Below, piece by piece: positions 12,761 through 24,307 of a DNA stretch of 64,000 nucleotides; position 1 is the stretch's first letter, and each line of letters starts with the position of its first letter. Source of the stretch: Hedera helix. Its lineage: Eukaryota; Streptophyta; Magnoliopsida; Apiales; Araliaceae. The position numbers and the translations under genes were made by a program. Where the stretch lies: assembly GCA_947179155.2 (NCBI GenBank), contig OX359282.1, forward strand, positions 15,395,510-15,459,509, in the 5' to 3' direction. Under the pieces are notes generated by a model, which saw only the letters and a list, made by a program, of their open reading frames with translations, was not told the origin of the DNA and made no database searches.

Positions 12761-13628
12761 GCAGACTCACTCTTAGGAATTAAATTACAACAAAATAAAT
12801 AATTGTAAAACCTAAATTTAATATTTCTAATTTAATATAGAATTCAAATGAATTTAACATATTTTTATAGCATATATAATAATAAAAAAAATATTAACAC
12901 AAGAACTTCATAAATTCAGTCAATAATACACTCATCAAAATTTTAACTTCAAAGATAATTATGTAAAATTCATATTCTTGAAAGAAGTTGTAAATTTACA
13001 AGCCTTTACTGAATAGAATGTGGTAAATAGAAATTTGGGGAAAATATATAAATAATAACTAAACACTTCAGGCTAAACCGTTTATAAAGAAAGAAAAAAA
13101 ATGAAGCTATAGGAGTGTTTTGAAAATGAGAAATAGATGGTTAAGTACGCAGTAGTTAAAAAAAATCCAAAATGGGGACATGTCCACCTACGCCTCTATT
13201 TGGTGTCACCGTCGAACTCGTTTAAAAGTTAAACAAGACAAATTCGAATCGAATTTAAACAAGTCAAACTTAGTTAAGTTTAACCCCAACTCATTTAACT
13301 TTTTTATTATAAAAAATAATAATTAATTTAATGTTAGACATGTTTGACTTATTAAAATTTAATCTAAATGAGTTGGTTTCAAAGTGAATATCATATTGCT
13401 TCAGCTCGACTCGTTTAAAAAAGAATTAAAAAAAATTCTTGAATTTGACTCGTGTAACAAACTCGAGTTAAGCTTAAGTCGAGTTTGATCTAATCGAGTT
13501 GAACCGGGCTCGTGGCCAGCCCAATTCGGTTTCGGCTATGTTTTGGGTTAGCATCCCATCAGCTCGTACCCGTTTTCACCTCAACCCTAAGTTTTTTGTT
13601 TTCATTGTTTCGACGCCATAGCTAAGAA
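12761..13628. other. AT-rich flank upstream of PPR pseudogene
   Basis: No gene is visible. From about 13195 to 13535 short words with CTCGTTTAA, ACTCG and TCGAGTT recur in both orientations, resembling a degenerate inverted-repeat MITE. The 13560-13660 stretch directly precedes the PPR start and would contain its 5' UTR and promoter. Confidence 0.35.
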
Positions 13629-14027
13629 TTGAGAAACAAGGGCGAGAAACTTTTGAAGGAGAGAATGTGGACATCAATAGTAGTACTATCAAGAAGAGCT
13701 TCACTTAACAGACTTCTTAGAGGGCTAAATCTTGGTCTTCAATCTCAAGTACTACTGCATTATAAAACCATTGTGGAAAATACAGTTCCTTTAAATTTCT
13801 CCCCCAAATTCCATTTTCATCAAACCCCTATATTTTTCTCTTTAGATTTATCAAACAAATTTGATTTTGATACTAAAATAACACAAACAAAATCAACAGT
13901 TTCTAAAAAAAGTGGTTATTTGATGCTTTCGTTGATGCCAACAATATGTTTAATATAATGCCTAGCTCAACTTCTTCAGATTCTAAGGATAAATCCAGTT
14001 TGTCGTTCTTCATCATCATCAATATTA
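13629..14027 (+). pseudogene. PPR protein, fragment 1 (N-terminus)
   Basis: This is the N-terminal piece of a pentatricopeptide-repeat protein. The likely start is the second Met at 13665 (MWTSIVVLSRRASLNRLLRG), an Arg/Ser-rich amphipathic stretch typical of mitochondrial targeting peptides. A one-base shift near 13918 moves the frame. In the shifted frame the reading (FDAFVDANNMFN...) continues to the retroelement junction at 14027 and resumes in register after the target duplication at 23125. PPR proteins bind organellar RNA and guide its editing, splicing or stability. The gene layout resembles Arabidopsis mitochondrial PPR proteins such as At3g02650, from memory. The gene is dead: three insertions plus internal lesions. 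Confidence 0.65.
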
Positions 14028-14229
14028 TGTTAAGCTAGTACATCTGAAGGGCTAGTTTGGTATATTCCTTTTTAATTCAAGGATTAGTTAGGACAATTAA
14101 GTTTTGATGACTGATATAAGGTGTAAGAAGGGAATGTTCTAGGATATGAAAAAAAACTGAATTTAGTTTCAACTTCTCTCTCTTACTTCTTTAACTCTCT
14201 CCCTTAAATTCTTTCTCTGTAGTCTAACA
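14028..14229 (+). repeat. 5' LTR of Reina-like element
   Basis: This 202-bp LTR has termini TGTTA...TAACA. It is closely similar to 22919-23124, with scattered substitutions and small indels, and is followed by the primer site at 14233. Confidence 0.85.
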
Positions 14230-14232
14230 ACT

Positions 14233-14244
14233 TGGTATCAGAGC
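14233..14244 (+). promoter_or_regulatory. primer binding site of Reina-like element
   Basis: TGGTATCAGAGC lies three bases after the 5' LTR, matching the 3' end of initiator-Met tRNA. Confidence 0.85.
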
Positions 14245-14263
14245 TTACTCCTGGATACTAATA

Positions 14264-15428
14264 ATGGCGGAGGGAACTCGTCCAAGTTAATTCGAGAAAC
14301 AATAGAAGGTGTTCGACGAACGATTACATGATCTAGCTCGTAATTTCGATGGATTAGCCACTGTTATGGGATCGGTTAATGCACAATTGGAGAGTTTTGA
14401 TACTCCTATGAAATCAGTGGAAACAGGTTTAGAAGGAATTAAAGGTGAATTGGAGAAAAAATTTCAAACAATCATGATTGTTTTAAACACAGTTGTGAAG
14501 GATGGTACTAAGCTTCCACAAGAAGATGCAACTACTGAGGAAACAACTTCAATAGACCACGTGTTAATAAGGAACTAACGGATTTACCTAAAAATTTCAA
14601 GGTTAAATTTCCTCGGTTTGATGGAATAGATCCTCGCTCTTGGCTGCAAGGCAATAAATTCTTTGCATTTAATCCTATGTCTGATGAGAGTATGGTAGCT
14701 CTGGCATAAATCTATATGGAAGGAAAGGCCAATTTCTGGTTTCAACGTTATCAAGACGAAGTAGGAGTGACCAGATGGCAAAAATTCTCTACAGAGGTAT
14801 TAATCAGATATTATAATTCTGTTAAGGATCCGGTCGAGGAATTCAAGCAATTGAAGCTGACTTCAACTTTAACTTCTTATCGAGATAATTTTGAAAGATT
14901 GAATGCCATACTTACTACTAAAAATAAATATTATACCTATGAATTTTTCTTGTCCAAATTTGTTAGTGGTTTAGATCCAATTATCAAGCACATGGTGAAA
15001 TTATTAAGACTTATTACCTTATCAAATGATGTTGCTTTAGCCAAATTGTAGGAAACTGCTCTAACTGATATGGATTTACACCCTCATAAATTGCCTCCAC
15101 ATTTATTTAACCCAATACACCAACCATCCATTTCTAAGATGCCTACTCAATCCATTTCCAATAATCCAGTCATACAGACGTATAAACCAAAATCTACATA
15201 TCAAACCACTACCACCACATGTAATACCAATACAAACCCAAGGCAAATACCTATCAAAAGATTGACACCTATCGAGATGCAACAAAGGAGAGACAATGGA
15301 CTTTGTTATAATTGTGATGAAAAGTTTGTAGCAGGCATCGATGTAAGTGACAAAAGATTTACCTTCTTAAATTGGAAACAGAGGAATAAGACTATGATCA
15401 AATCATGGTAGAGGATGAAGAGGAAGTA
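14264..15428 (+). pseudogene. gag of Reina-like chromovirus, broken
   Basis: The frame begins at ATG 14264 (MAEGTRPS) and is interrupted by stops within 30 codons, near 14578, in the LA/IYMEGKAN region near 14707, and at 15050. Conserved capsid signatures remain: PRFDGIDPRSWLQ, YMEGKANFWFQ, and DPVEEFKQLKLTSTLTSYRDNFERL. A CCHC knuckle begins LCYNCDEKF and then goes out of frame (RHRC in another frame). The acidic linker toward protease is cut at 15428 by the inserted LTR starting at 15429. Gag would form the particle that packages element RNA. Confidence 0.75.
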
Positions 15429-17622
15429 TGATGCCCCCAAATTTGGGTTCCATAACCTCGAGTTTAGTTCTCACAATCCAAAACATAAATCACATCTAAA
15501 TACATAATCTTCATTAACTTAACGAAATAATACATAATCGTTCCTTATAAAAGGTAATACAATACCAACGTCTTCTAACCTTAATAGAATCAATACATAT
15601 CTAAAGGGTTCATAAAATATTTACAACATTAAAATAAATACAACAATAAACTACAAGCATTCAATTTTTACTCTTTGGCTTTTTCCTTGCCCTTGTGTTT
15701 CTTAGAGCACTCGGGCTTAGTTGAAAAATAGTTCATGATATAGCAAGGGTGAACAACTAGCTTACTTAACAAGTTTAAGAACAATAAGTACAAATATGAT
15801 ATATCATGATTGAATAGAAATAACTTCTGAGTTTTCAACAATATATACTAATTATGAAAGAACGAGAATCAAGTTTCAATTAAAATAAATCATTGAGTCT
15901 TTACTGCTGAGTGGCCACTAAGGGCCATGAACTAATACTTAAGGTAAATCATATATATATCTGACCCTTTTATTATTTTGGTATTCGAGGGGATCAGCCT
16001 CTTGTACCCTATGTATATGCATAACATTCAGACATCTTGCGCAACAGTCAGTTTTTCGAATATAATCCCCTTATTAGGGTTGTTCGTTCCCAGTCTAACT
16101 ATAAGAATCCGCACCAACCAATGGTTTTGCTAAGTTTTTAAAAATATTCAAGATAATAAATTTATACATGCAGTCTCTAGTCGAAACAATTAACTTAGAC
16201 ATTCTTAAATAATTAATGAATCAAACAAACTATAAAATTTCAAATGCACTATGTGCGAATGCATAAACATTGATGTGGATTAATTTTCAATAATTAAGCC
16301 ACTTATAGCTCTTGAAAATTAATTAGAAGTTTAAGTATAGAAAACTTGTCTCGTCTAAAGCAATTAAATCTACTTCATTTGGAAAGACCTAATCATTGAC
16401 AAGGTATATTTTCAAAATTAGTAACACATATTGATTTATATTAATAACATTTATTCATTTTAAATTACTAACATTTAATCACATAATTAAATATTTATTA
16501 ATATATTAAACACTTAAAAATATTTTCATCCTTTGATAATATTTTATTCTCATACAATCAATATTAATCATTTAATATTGTTTATACCTTTATCTAATAT
16601 TATTAATCAAATAATAATATTTAAGTCATTTACTAATATTATTAATTATTTAATAATATTTTAACCATTTAATATTATATTAAACACTTACTAGTATTAT
16701 TAATCGTTTAATAATATTTTATTTATTTTATAATACTATTAATCATTAATCATTTAATAATATTATACTCTCTTTTCTAATATTATTAATCATTTAATAA
16801 TATTTATTCATTTACTAATATTATTCATCATTTAATAATATTTTATTAATTTTTTAATAATATTATTCATTTAATAATATTTTATTATGTTTCTAATATT
16901 ATTAATCATTTAATAATATTTATTAATTTTTTAATATTATTATTCATTTAATAATATTTTCTAATTTTCTAATATTATTAATCACTTAATAATATTTTAT
17001 ACATTTACCAATATTATTATCTATTTAATAATATTTTAATTATTTAATTTTTATCAAATATTAATATTATATTAAATTATATTTTCTGATTCATTTCATT
17101 CTCAAAAGATCCGACCCGACCCAGAATTAAAACATTAATTTTCTAAAAATGAACTAGGGCCTTGGTCATGTTTTTTAGTACAAAAACAGGACGTCAACCC
17201 AGTTCTAACATAATCCAATTTAGGGGTTTTTTTTCTTCAAAATTTTCAACTTTGACACTTTTAATTCAATCTTCAATAAAATATGTTATACACATCCAAA
17301 TGACACCAAATTAGATTTGTTATCTTCTTAACTTCTTATTCTTCAATATTTCATGCATCGATCGCATTTTCGATAAAATTGTTGACACAAAATTTAGGAT
17401 CGATCAACTAGGATTTCAAAAAGCGACATGTTTTGCGTTAAAGACCATAACTTGCACATTTCACCACATTTTTCAAATATTCAAGTTGGGGTATTCTTAC
17501 AACTCCTAGAGCTATCTTCCAAACCATAGAACTCATAAAAATAACATCCACTATAACAAGCTAAGGTGTTTACCGGTAACACGCTTTCATGTCTTTCCTT
17601 CTATCACTTTACATACCAAACA
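15429..17622 (-). mobile_element. partial Tekay-type LTR with hairpin array, nested in Reina-like element
   Basis: The left edge (TGATGCCCCCAAATTTGGG) matches the 3' end of the LTR at 3218. Homology runs through the CTTGCCCTTG/AGAGCACTC block, the AT hairpin array and the ATCGATCGCAT region, to a point matching about 5765 of that LTR. There it is cut by the copia LTR at 17623, so U3 and promoter are missing. No coding frame is credible. Confidence 0.65.
16500..17045. repeat. AT-rich hairpin array, second copy
   Basis: About 12 units with AATATTATTAA / TTAATAATATT arms are spaced 30-45 bp apart. It lies at the same relative place as 4475-5087 but differs in unit number and order. Confidence 0.8.
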
Positions 17623-18889
17623 TGTTGATACTCATAATATGAAAGTAGTATGCCCTCAAGCCAATCACATTTCATGTGATAAGCATATACTTTGTAATTT
17701 TGTTCATTTATTAATAAAAGTATCAAGACATTTCTTTATTCATGATCAATTACTTGAATTAATCAAATGGATAAACCCATAGTTTTCGAGTAATACTTTT
17801 AGAACCATGATGAGGATCATGCTAATGAGATCTAAATTCAAGATAGCTCAAAACTAAAATTGTTCCTAATCATTGGATCACTAAAAAGGGGATTAGTAGA
17901 TCCGGATAGATTGGTACATACTATGTTTGCTCTTATGAAGAGGATGGTTGATCTCATAATCATTTGTGTAGAGACACTAAAGAAAGTATGTAGGTGCTTA
18001 TTAGAGAATAAGTTCATTGAACTTGACTTACTCAAGGAATACCTAATGGAGTTTTACTTGTCTGTCAATAGGAGTTCCTTATGTGATAGTCGTACAAGTG
18101 ATCATTGGACTTGAGATCATCATAGTATCTTGTGTGTACTAAGTTATACTTTGACATATTCCTTAAGACCTGTTGGTATATCAAAGGATATGCTTGGGTA
18201 TAATAAGGTACACATGGACATAGGTGAATAATCAACAAATGATCTACCACTTCCAATAAAAGGAGAGAATGTCCTATGCGATTCAATAAGTGACAACTCA
18301 AAAATCCCTAGCCAGTGTTGAATGGAATTAGAAAGGAGTTTCTAATTTATATTAACTAGAGTTGTGTATTTGTGAATTGAAATGCATACGATTAAATAAA
18401 TAAGACTTGAAAGAAATTTCATGTTTTATATTTGGTTGGGACATTGTATGGTAGAATGATTGAATTGTACGGTAACTATTTGCTGAAAGGTTCTTTTACG
18501 ATCAAATGTTGAAATCTATATTATCTGAAATGTCGACTAATCGCTAAGAGGGCTTACCCTTATTGTGGAATAATTATTTATTCTGAATTAATAAAGTTAA
18601 TTCGTAATAAATGAAATAGAATTGTTCTAATTTATTTATTATACAACCGGATTAATATGGAGAACCTAAAGGGTCAACCGCAAAATAGTAATATTTATTT
18701 TAGAAGTGGATGGCATAATCGTAATAATAAATTAAGTATATTTAATTTATACTATGGTGATATAATAAATTAAATAGCTTAATATTTTTATAGTTTAGTA
18801 TTTTAGAAATACTAACTATAAATTAATAAGAGGAATCTTATTATTATTATTATTATTACTATTATTATTATTACTAGTATTATTATTTA

Positions 18890-19135
18890 GTTCTTAAATG
18901 GTTTAGGAATTAATTAATAAGTAGTAGTATTAGTAAATAATTAAGTTCCTAAATAGTTTAGGAATTGTAATTATAATAATTAATTAAGTTACTAAATGGT
19001 TTAGTAATTAATTAATAATAAATACTCTCATTATTAAATAATTAAGTTCCTAAATGGTTTAGGAATTGTAATTAATTAATTTAGTTCTTAATTAAATTGG
19101 AAATTAAATTAAAACTCTAATCCTAAATAGTTTAG
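18890..19135. repeat. five promoter-proximal hairpins in copia LTR
   Basis: Variants of TTCCTAAATGGTTTAGGAA recur near 18891, 18951, 18987, 19047 and 19119. Each is an 8-bp inverted repeat with a 3-base loop. A TAT/TTA microsatellite precedes them at 18838-18885. Confidence 0.75.
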
Positions 19136-19150
19136 GAGGGTTGACTAGAT

Positions 19151-19160
19151 CTATAAATAA
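19151..19160 (+). promoter_or_regulatory. TATA box of copia LTR
   Basis: CTATAAATAA stands 15 bp after the hairpin cluster and about 40 bp before leader-like purine-rich sequence. It is the probable core promoter of the LTR. Confidence 0.6.
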
Positions 19161-19603
19161 GAGGAGTCTTATCATAGATTAAGATTACACACTCTTTCAT
19201 TAGTATAGAGAGAGTACTCCATAATTCTCTACATCTAAGGAGTTAGAGAGAGAGAGAATTAGGGCTAGCCACCCATGGTTTGGAGAAACCGTAATCCACT
19301 TCTTTAATTCATAGATCTCTTGGTGGATCACTTCTAGAGGCTTCACACTTGGGGAGCTAACATTGATCCGTGGAATCTAATTGGTAAATTTGAAGAAGAA
19401 CGTGAAGGGTTAAAGGGAGATGAACTTGTACTCGTGGAAGCTTGGTTCTATAAATGTATAAATTATTTTGTCATTCCTCAATTAATAATAGTCGTAAAAG
19501 AAAGATATTGGTTTGTACAAAAAAATAAAAATCTGATTTTTCTTGCTTCCGTTGCGCTTATATAATTTGATTATATGTATGCCACATTTTTGCAAACCAA
19601 CAA

Positions 19604-19617
19604 TGGCATTAAGAGCC
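19604..19617 (+). promoter_or_regulatory. decayed primer binding site of copia element
   Basis: TGGCATTAAGAGCC differs at two positions from the TGGTATCAAGAGCC form used by many plant copia elements and lies one base after the LTR. Confidence 0.6.
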
Positions 19618-19784
19618 AAACTTATACGAATTATTAATTATTTTAATTTCATATATGTATGGGTATGTGTTTAGAATAATTTATTGGGCATAATTTGTTG
19701 CATAGAATCATGAGTTTTGAAAATCAATTGCAAAAATCGTGTTTTGAAAAGAAAAAAAAATTAAAAAAAATTCGTGCTAATACA

Positions 19785-19972
19785 GTGTCGGCGCGTCGCG
19801 CGGAATAGTGAGAGCCGCACATTACGCGTGAACTGATTTGGCGCGAATTGCGCGGAGAGCGTAGCGCGCATGGCGCGGGGACCATAGAGCTGGGAAGTGC
19901 GCGGGGCTGGCTTTTTGCGCAATGTGCGGGGTAGGACAAGGCGCGCAATGCGCGGGCTACTGTGCGCGGTGG
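19785..19972. repeat. GCGCG-word block in copia leader
   Basis: About five degenerate copies of a GCGC-NN-TGCGCGG word lie in 190 bp, 180 bp past the primer site, within very AT-rich DNA. ORFs across it on the minus strand are composition artefacts. Confidence 0.7.
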
Positions 19973-21051
19973 CATTTTCGTAATATTGCAACTTCCGTTT
20001 TTTTTTTATAATTATTTTTGTATTTTTAAGCAAATTTTTAAATTTAAAAAAATAAAAGGTTTATTTTGGGTAATTTTAAAAATCTAAAAATTACAAAAAT
20101 ATAATAAAATTAAATATTTTATTTTTACTTGATTTTATAATTAAAATAAATATTTTATTTTAAATATAAAATTAGATTTCATGCAACTTTAAATTGCCCA
20201 TTAAATGATACTAATACATATATGGAATGTTTTCTTTAATTCATGAGATGAATATTATTTATTAATATATATGTTGATATATATGTTAATAAATGAGATT
20301 GATTATGGGCTATTGACCAATATAATTGGATTTAATTTTAATTAAATGCATGAATGAATGAGTTTTAATAAATGGGGTCTGCGTCCCTCGTCTTTTTAAT
20401 TTTTCTTATGTATAATTCTATCTCCCTCCTATGTACTTCCCCTTGACTGTTGATCAATGTTTCTATTTATTGTAAATAGTTTTGTTATATAATTAGTTAG
20501 AATTATTTTGAAGACTTGGAGAAAAGAAGCAAGGAGTGCATGAAGACCCGTTTGTAATGGAGCCCGAATTTAAATGTAATATTTATATTTAATTTAATTT
20601 ATTCTTGCACCCTAGGTTTGACCTTTTGGTTCACTTGGTGGCTCTAGTGAACCAAACTAGAATAAAAGTCCATAATTAATCCAAGTAGAATATAGTATTC
20701 TATATGTGCATGCTTATTTATATATATTATATATTATCAAACATGCTTCGCATGTTAATTAATATGACGCTTATTTTATATATATATGTACATGAGCACT
20801 AAACAAGATGAGACAATTCATATTAACAAACCCCTCATGATGTAGAATAAATATTATTTATAAAATGAATTAAAATGTTTAATTCATGAATTAAAGGAGT
20901 TTAATTCAATTAAATAAAATTAGAATGGTTCTAATTTATTTATTCTACTACTCATAATATTAAGTTGTAACGTTCAAAGATATTTATTAAAAATATCGAA
21001 CGTCGCCTTCTAGCATGATAAAACGATAGAGTATCAAATACTCGATATAGT

Positions 21052-21347
21052 TTGTTGTGCACACACAAGGCTCATATCGATTATTTGAGATGTTGTTTTA
21101 TCACATTTGATGCTTATAAAGGAATTGAACATTACTGTTTTGTTGTGCACACACAAGGACGGTATTTTTCTCTTCACTTATATAGAAGTGCTAGGTTTGA
21201 CTTAACTTAGATAATTTTGATTTGGATGTGCACACACATGATCATAATAATCTAAGAGGCAAAATACAAAGGAGTTACATATTGATGTAATTGACAAGGA
21301 GCTATCTACCTATTGAATAAACTATAGTTTGTTGTGCACACACAAGG
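21052..21347. repeat. four spaced copies of a TGTGCACACA word in copia leader
   Basis: TTGTTGTGCACACACAAGG occurs at 21052-21070, 21140-21158 and 21329-21347, with a variant (TTTGGATGTGCACACACATG) at 21221-21240. Spacing is 80-110 bp and the intervening sequences are not similar. The core TGTGCACA is palindromic. Confidence 0.8.
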
Positions 21348-21624
21348 ATGTACTTGTGTCGATAGGATTCTTATTTTCACTAGCAAATCTTTAACTAGAT
21401 TTGTTGAACTGTATAAAGAGGGTAATATAGTTTGCAGAAAATAGTGGGAGACACCATTTTAAATAAAGACCTAATTTATTTTGGTAATTAATAAAATGAA
21501 TGCACGATAATGTTGTTATTAATTCACTTAAAGAATATTGCTATGTTTAAATTCACTAACACTGCATAGCATAATGTATGCTAACAATTAATCGAACCGA
21601 ATTGTTCGGATTGATTAAACAAAT

Positions 21625-21945
21625 TTAAGAAAAGTTCTTAATGCTGAAAAGCTAGAAAATGTCCTTAATTTGCCTATCCCTGCAAACATTGCAGACTAGG
21701 CTTATGAGGAAGAGATTACTAATTTAAGAAATGGCAAGATGATGCAAAGGTGGCTCAACGCATCAAGCTCACATCCATAAGTATCAAGTTACAGCGTCAA
21801 TACGAGAAAATGGATGCACCTACTATATTGTTGCATATTCAATAGTTGTATAGTGAGCAAAGTAGGTCAACTAGATATAAGATATCTAAGGAGCTCTTCC
21901 GATCTAGAATAACCAATGGCACTACAGTAAAAGACACATGTTATG
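21625..21945 (+). pseudogene. copia gag (UBN2-type) remnant
   Basis: In shifting frames the segment reads VLNAEKLENVLNLPIPANIAD, then KLTSISIKLQRQYEKMDAPT and LYSEQSRSTRYKISKELFR. These are hallmarks of the Ty1/copia gag domain: a subunit binding RNA through a motif of SxxLQRQxExM type. At least two stops and one frame change are present. At about 21945 it joins the gypsy protease fragment, so the copia element has lost everything 3' of here. Confidence 0.65.
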
Positions 21946-22125
21946 CATAACTTTTTGGACATCAAAGTTGCAGAGACATTGGGATGTACATTAGACCCTA
22001 CACTTAAATTGCTTGTTACAATTGTTGATGGTGGAAAAGTAGTTAGTGATGCTAAATATGTTTAAATGGCATATGCAGGGTCATGAATTTGAACATGATG
22101 TTAGAATTTTGCCTTTGGGTGGTGG
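21946..22125 (+). pseudogene. protease C-terminal remnant of Reina-like element
   Basis: The frame reads HNFLDIKVAETLGCTLDPT, LLVTIVDGGKV and MAYAG, then in a shifted frame HEFEHDVRILPLGGG. This is the region just after the catalytic DSGA motif in gypsy retropepsins; the motif itself is gone. It is fused at about 22127 directly to integrase. Confidence 0.6.
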
Positions 22126-22825
22126 ACTAAATGGTTGCCAGCTGCTGAGTATTGGTACAATACTTCTTACCATACAGCTATTCAAATGTCTCCATTCCAA
22201 GCTTTGTATGGATACTCTTCCAAACACATTCCTTCTTATATATATATATCCCAAACTACCAATGTCGCTGCACTTAATGAATTGTTGACTAAGCACGAGC
22301 TGCTGATGAAATTACTCAAGGAGAATTTAGAAATTGCTCAGCATAGAATGAAACAACATCTGTACAAACACAAGACTGAAAAAGTCTTCATAGTGGGAGA
22401 TTTTATCTATTTAAGAGGTTACAACCTTATAGGCAAACTTCATTAGCTTTGAGGAGATCACTTAAACTTTCTCCTAGATTCTTTGGTCCTTTAGTGTTGG
22501 AAATGATGAGGAAGGTAGCTTATAGATTAAAACTACCTCCATAATTCAAATTACATCATGTGTTCCACGTTTCATTACTTAAAGAGAAGTTGGGAATGGA
22601 TGTTTAAGCACAACCAACTTTACTACCTATTGGTCCTGAAGGATAACTCAAGATTATGCCTGAACTTATTATGGATCACCGAATGGTTAAGAGGAACAAC
22701 AAGGATGTGCCTCAGGTTCTAATTCGATGGCAGTCTACCAGTCCAAAGGATTCTACTTGGGAAGATGCAGCAGTTATAGCGGAAGAGTATCCAGATTTCT
22801 GTTTTGGTTGAATGGATGTCAAATT
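22126..22825 (+). pseudogene. integrase C-terminal half and chromodomain of Reina-like element
   Basis: The frame reads TKWLPAAEYWYNTSYHTAIQ and ALYGY (the region around the catalytic Glu side of the integrase core), then a basic helix with RMKQHLYKHK and VGDFIYLRGYN. Frame changes follow, then LPP, LIMDHRMVKRNNKDVPQVL, and IRWQSTSPKDSTWEDAA, a chromodomain-like tail with its Trp-Glu-Asp. The first two catalytic Asp residues, RT and RNase H are deleted. Chromodomains direct chromovirus integration toward marked chromatin. Confidence 0.7.
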
Positions 22826-22918
22826 GTGCTTTGTGCTTACAATTTTGTTGCTGCTATAATTAGGTATCTGTTTGAGGTTAGTTCCTTGAGGAAAAGGATT
22901 TTAAAAAGGCCAGGGAGT

Positions 22919-23124
22919 TGTTATGCTAGTAATTGCCTGAAGGGCTAGTTTGGTATATTCCTTTTTAATTCAAGGGTTAGTTAGGACAATTGAGTTTTGA
23001 AGACTGATATAAGGTGTAAGAATGGAATGCTCTGGGATATAAAAAAAAAATTGAATTTAGTTTCAACTTCTCTCTCTTACTTCTTCAACTCTCTCCCTTA
23101 AATTCTTTTCTCTGTAGTCTAACA
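22919..23124 (+). repeat. 3' LTR of Reina-like element
   Basis: This 206-bp copy of 14028-14229 ends TAACA and is followed by the target duplication TATTA. A polypurine tract AAAAAGGCCAGGGAG immediately precedes it (about 22903-22917). Confidence 0.85.
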
Positions 23125-23560
23125 TATTATTGATATGCGAGAAAATTTGACAATTGATGGTGTTGATTCGGGTGAAAATAAATTAAATGTAGGAAGTGAG
23201 GTTCAGGAGGTTGATCCAGAGAAACTGGAAAATATGTTGTCTTTGCTTCACAGCAGTGTTATTGAATGGGTCTTTGGAATTGAGCCTTGAGAATATGGAT
23301 ATATCGTTAAGTGAGGAGTTTGTTTTGAGAGGGTACTTGAAACTCCATTGGTTCTTGGTGAGAATTTGATTTAGTTTGTTTAAATGGGTTTTGAAGAGAC
23401 ATGAGGTCTTTGTAACTACCCGTATCATGGAGGCGCTTGTTCAAATAATTTGCAGTGAAGGTAAGAAGAAAAATGCATATGCTTTGTGGGATTTGTTGAA
23501 GGACTTGGGTGAGATGGAGAATGAGTTGTTGACTGCTGAGATTCTCAATGATTTGTCATC
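23125..23560 (+). pseudogene. PPR protein, fragment 2
   Basis: The reading picks up in register from fragment 1 through the duplicated TATTA (IIDMRENLTIDG...). It continues to a frame change near 23290, then FKWVLKRHEVFVTTRIMEAL, KKKNAYALWDLLKDLGEME and LLTAEILNDLSS, a helical PPR-like region. At 23561-23564 (ATTA) it abuts gag of the Tekay-like array and continues at 37292 (ATTAC). Internal stops near 23370 show decay besides the insertions. Confidence 0.65.
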
Positions 23561-23564
23561 ATTA

Positions 23565-24307
23565 GGCCCATCGCCTTTCTTCTTGCCATGTTGTTCCTGT
23601 TTATACTTATTCAAGGCTTCACTGCCTCCTTCTGCCAAAATAGCTTTCTCCATTACCCCAGCAAAAGTCCCAATCTGAAACATCGAGACCTTGCTGTAAA
23701 TCCATGGCTTCAACCCACGCTCAAAGCGTCTCGCCTTTCTCTGCTCTATATCCACCTGGTGTGGAGCAAACCGTGCCAACTCATTAAATTTCACCGCATA
23801 CTCGGCGACCATCATGTTTCCTTGCTTTAATTCTAAAAATTGTACCTCCATCATATCCTGTGTCACTGGAGGAAAATAGGCTTCGAGAAATATCTCCTTA
23901 AATTTCTCCCACGGGGCAACTCCTGTCCCCAACCTTCCCTTATTGGCAACCCACCAATAGTTAGCCTCTCCTTTTAACATGAATGTGGCAAAAGCGGTTT
24001 TCTGATCTTCCGCCACTTTAGCCACATCAAATACTTTCTCCATTTCGGTAATCCAGTTCTGAGCCTCCACTGGATTCATTGTTCCTCTAAATTCTGGGGG
24101 TCCTACTGCTTTGAAATCTTTGAAGGTAGCAACTATTGCGGCTACCGGTTGATCACCCCCTATATTCACATTTCTGTTCTGTAAGGCTCCCATCAGTAAA
24201 TCAACAAATTGCTGCATAGGGTTAGCTGGCCCCTCCGGAGCATTAACTGACTCTTCTGGAGGAGGTTGAACATTCTGCCTACGTCTGGGCGGCATTTTTT
24301 GTATCAC
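23565..24307 (-). pseudogene. gag, second (truncated) copy
   Basis: The capsid frame starts at Met 24307, or more likely at MPPRRR (24295). It keeps ANYWW, LEAYFPPVTQD and the FNELARFAPHQVD block, then ends at the junction with host PPR sequence; further codons are antisense host DNA. Where the other copy has TGA, this one retains Trp (GLKPWIYSKVSMFQIG), so this copy shows the unmutated sequence at that site. CCHC knuckles and pol are missing. Confidence 0.8.

Larger units (their letters stand above)
17623..19602 (+). mobile_element. 5' LTR of a Ty1/copia element
   Basis: The segment begins TGTTGATAC and ends AAACCAACA (inverted TGTTG/CAACA), followed after one base by a primer-site-like sequence. 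A TATA box (CTATAAATAA) sits at 19151 and is followed by GAGAGAG leader sequence. Just upstream, 18890-19135 carries five TTCCTAAA/TTTAGGAA hairpins. No 3' LTR is visible, so the copy is truncated. The copia assignment comes from the gag at about 21625-21945. Confidence 0.6.
14028..23124 (+). mobile_element. degenerate Reina-like chromovirus with nested insertions; target duplication TATTA
   Basis: Short LTRs (14028-14229 and 22919-23124) start TGTTA and end TAACA and are flanked by TATTA at 14023-14027 and 23125-23129. Inside are a Met-tRNA primer site, a broken gag, a protease remnant fused by deletion to the integrase C-terminal half, and a chromodomain-like tail; reverse transcriptase and RNase H are absent. 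A partial Tekay-type LTR (15429-17622) and a copia fragment (17623 to about 21940) lie within it. Short LTRs, an IN of AEYWYNTSYH type and a C-terminal chromodomain indicate a Reina-clade chromovirus. Confidence 0.75.

Noticed and set aside
19724..20033. Minus-strand ORFs over the GCGCG block
   Set aside because: Composition artefact of repeated GC words in a retroelement leader.
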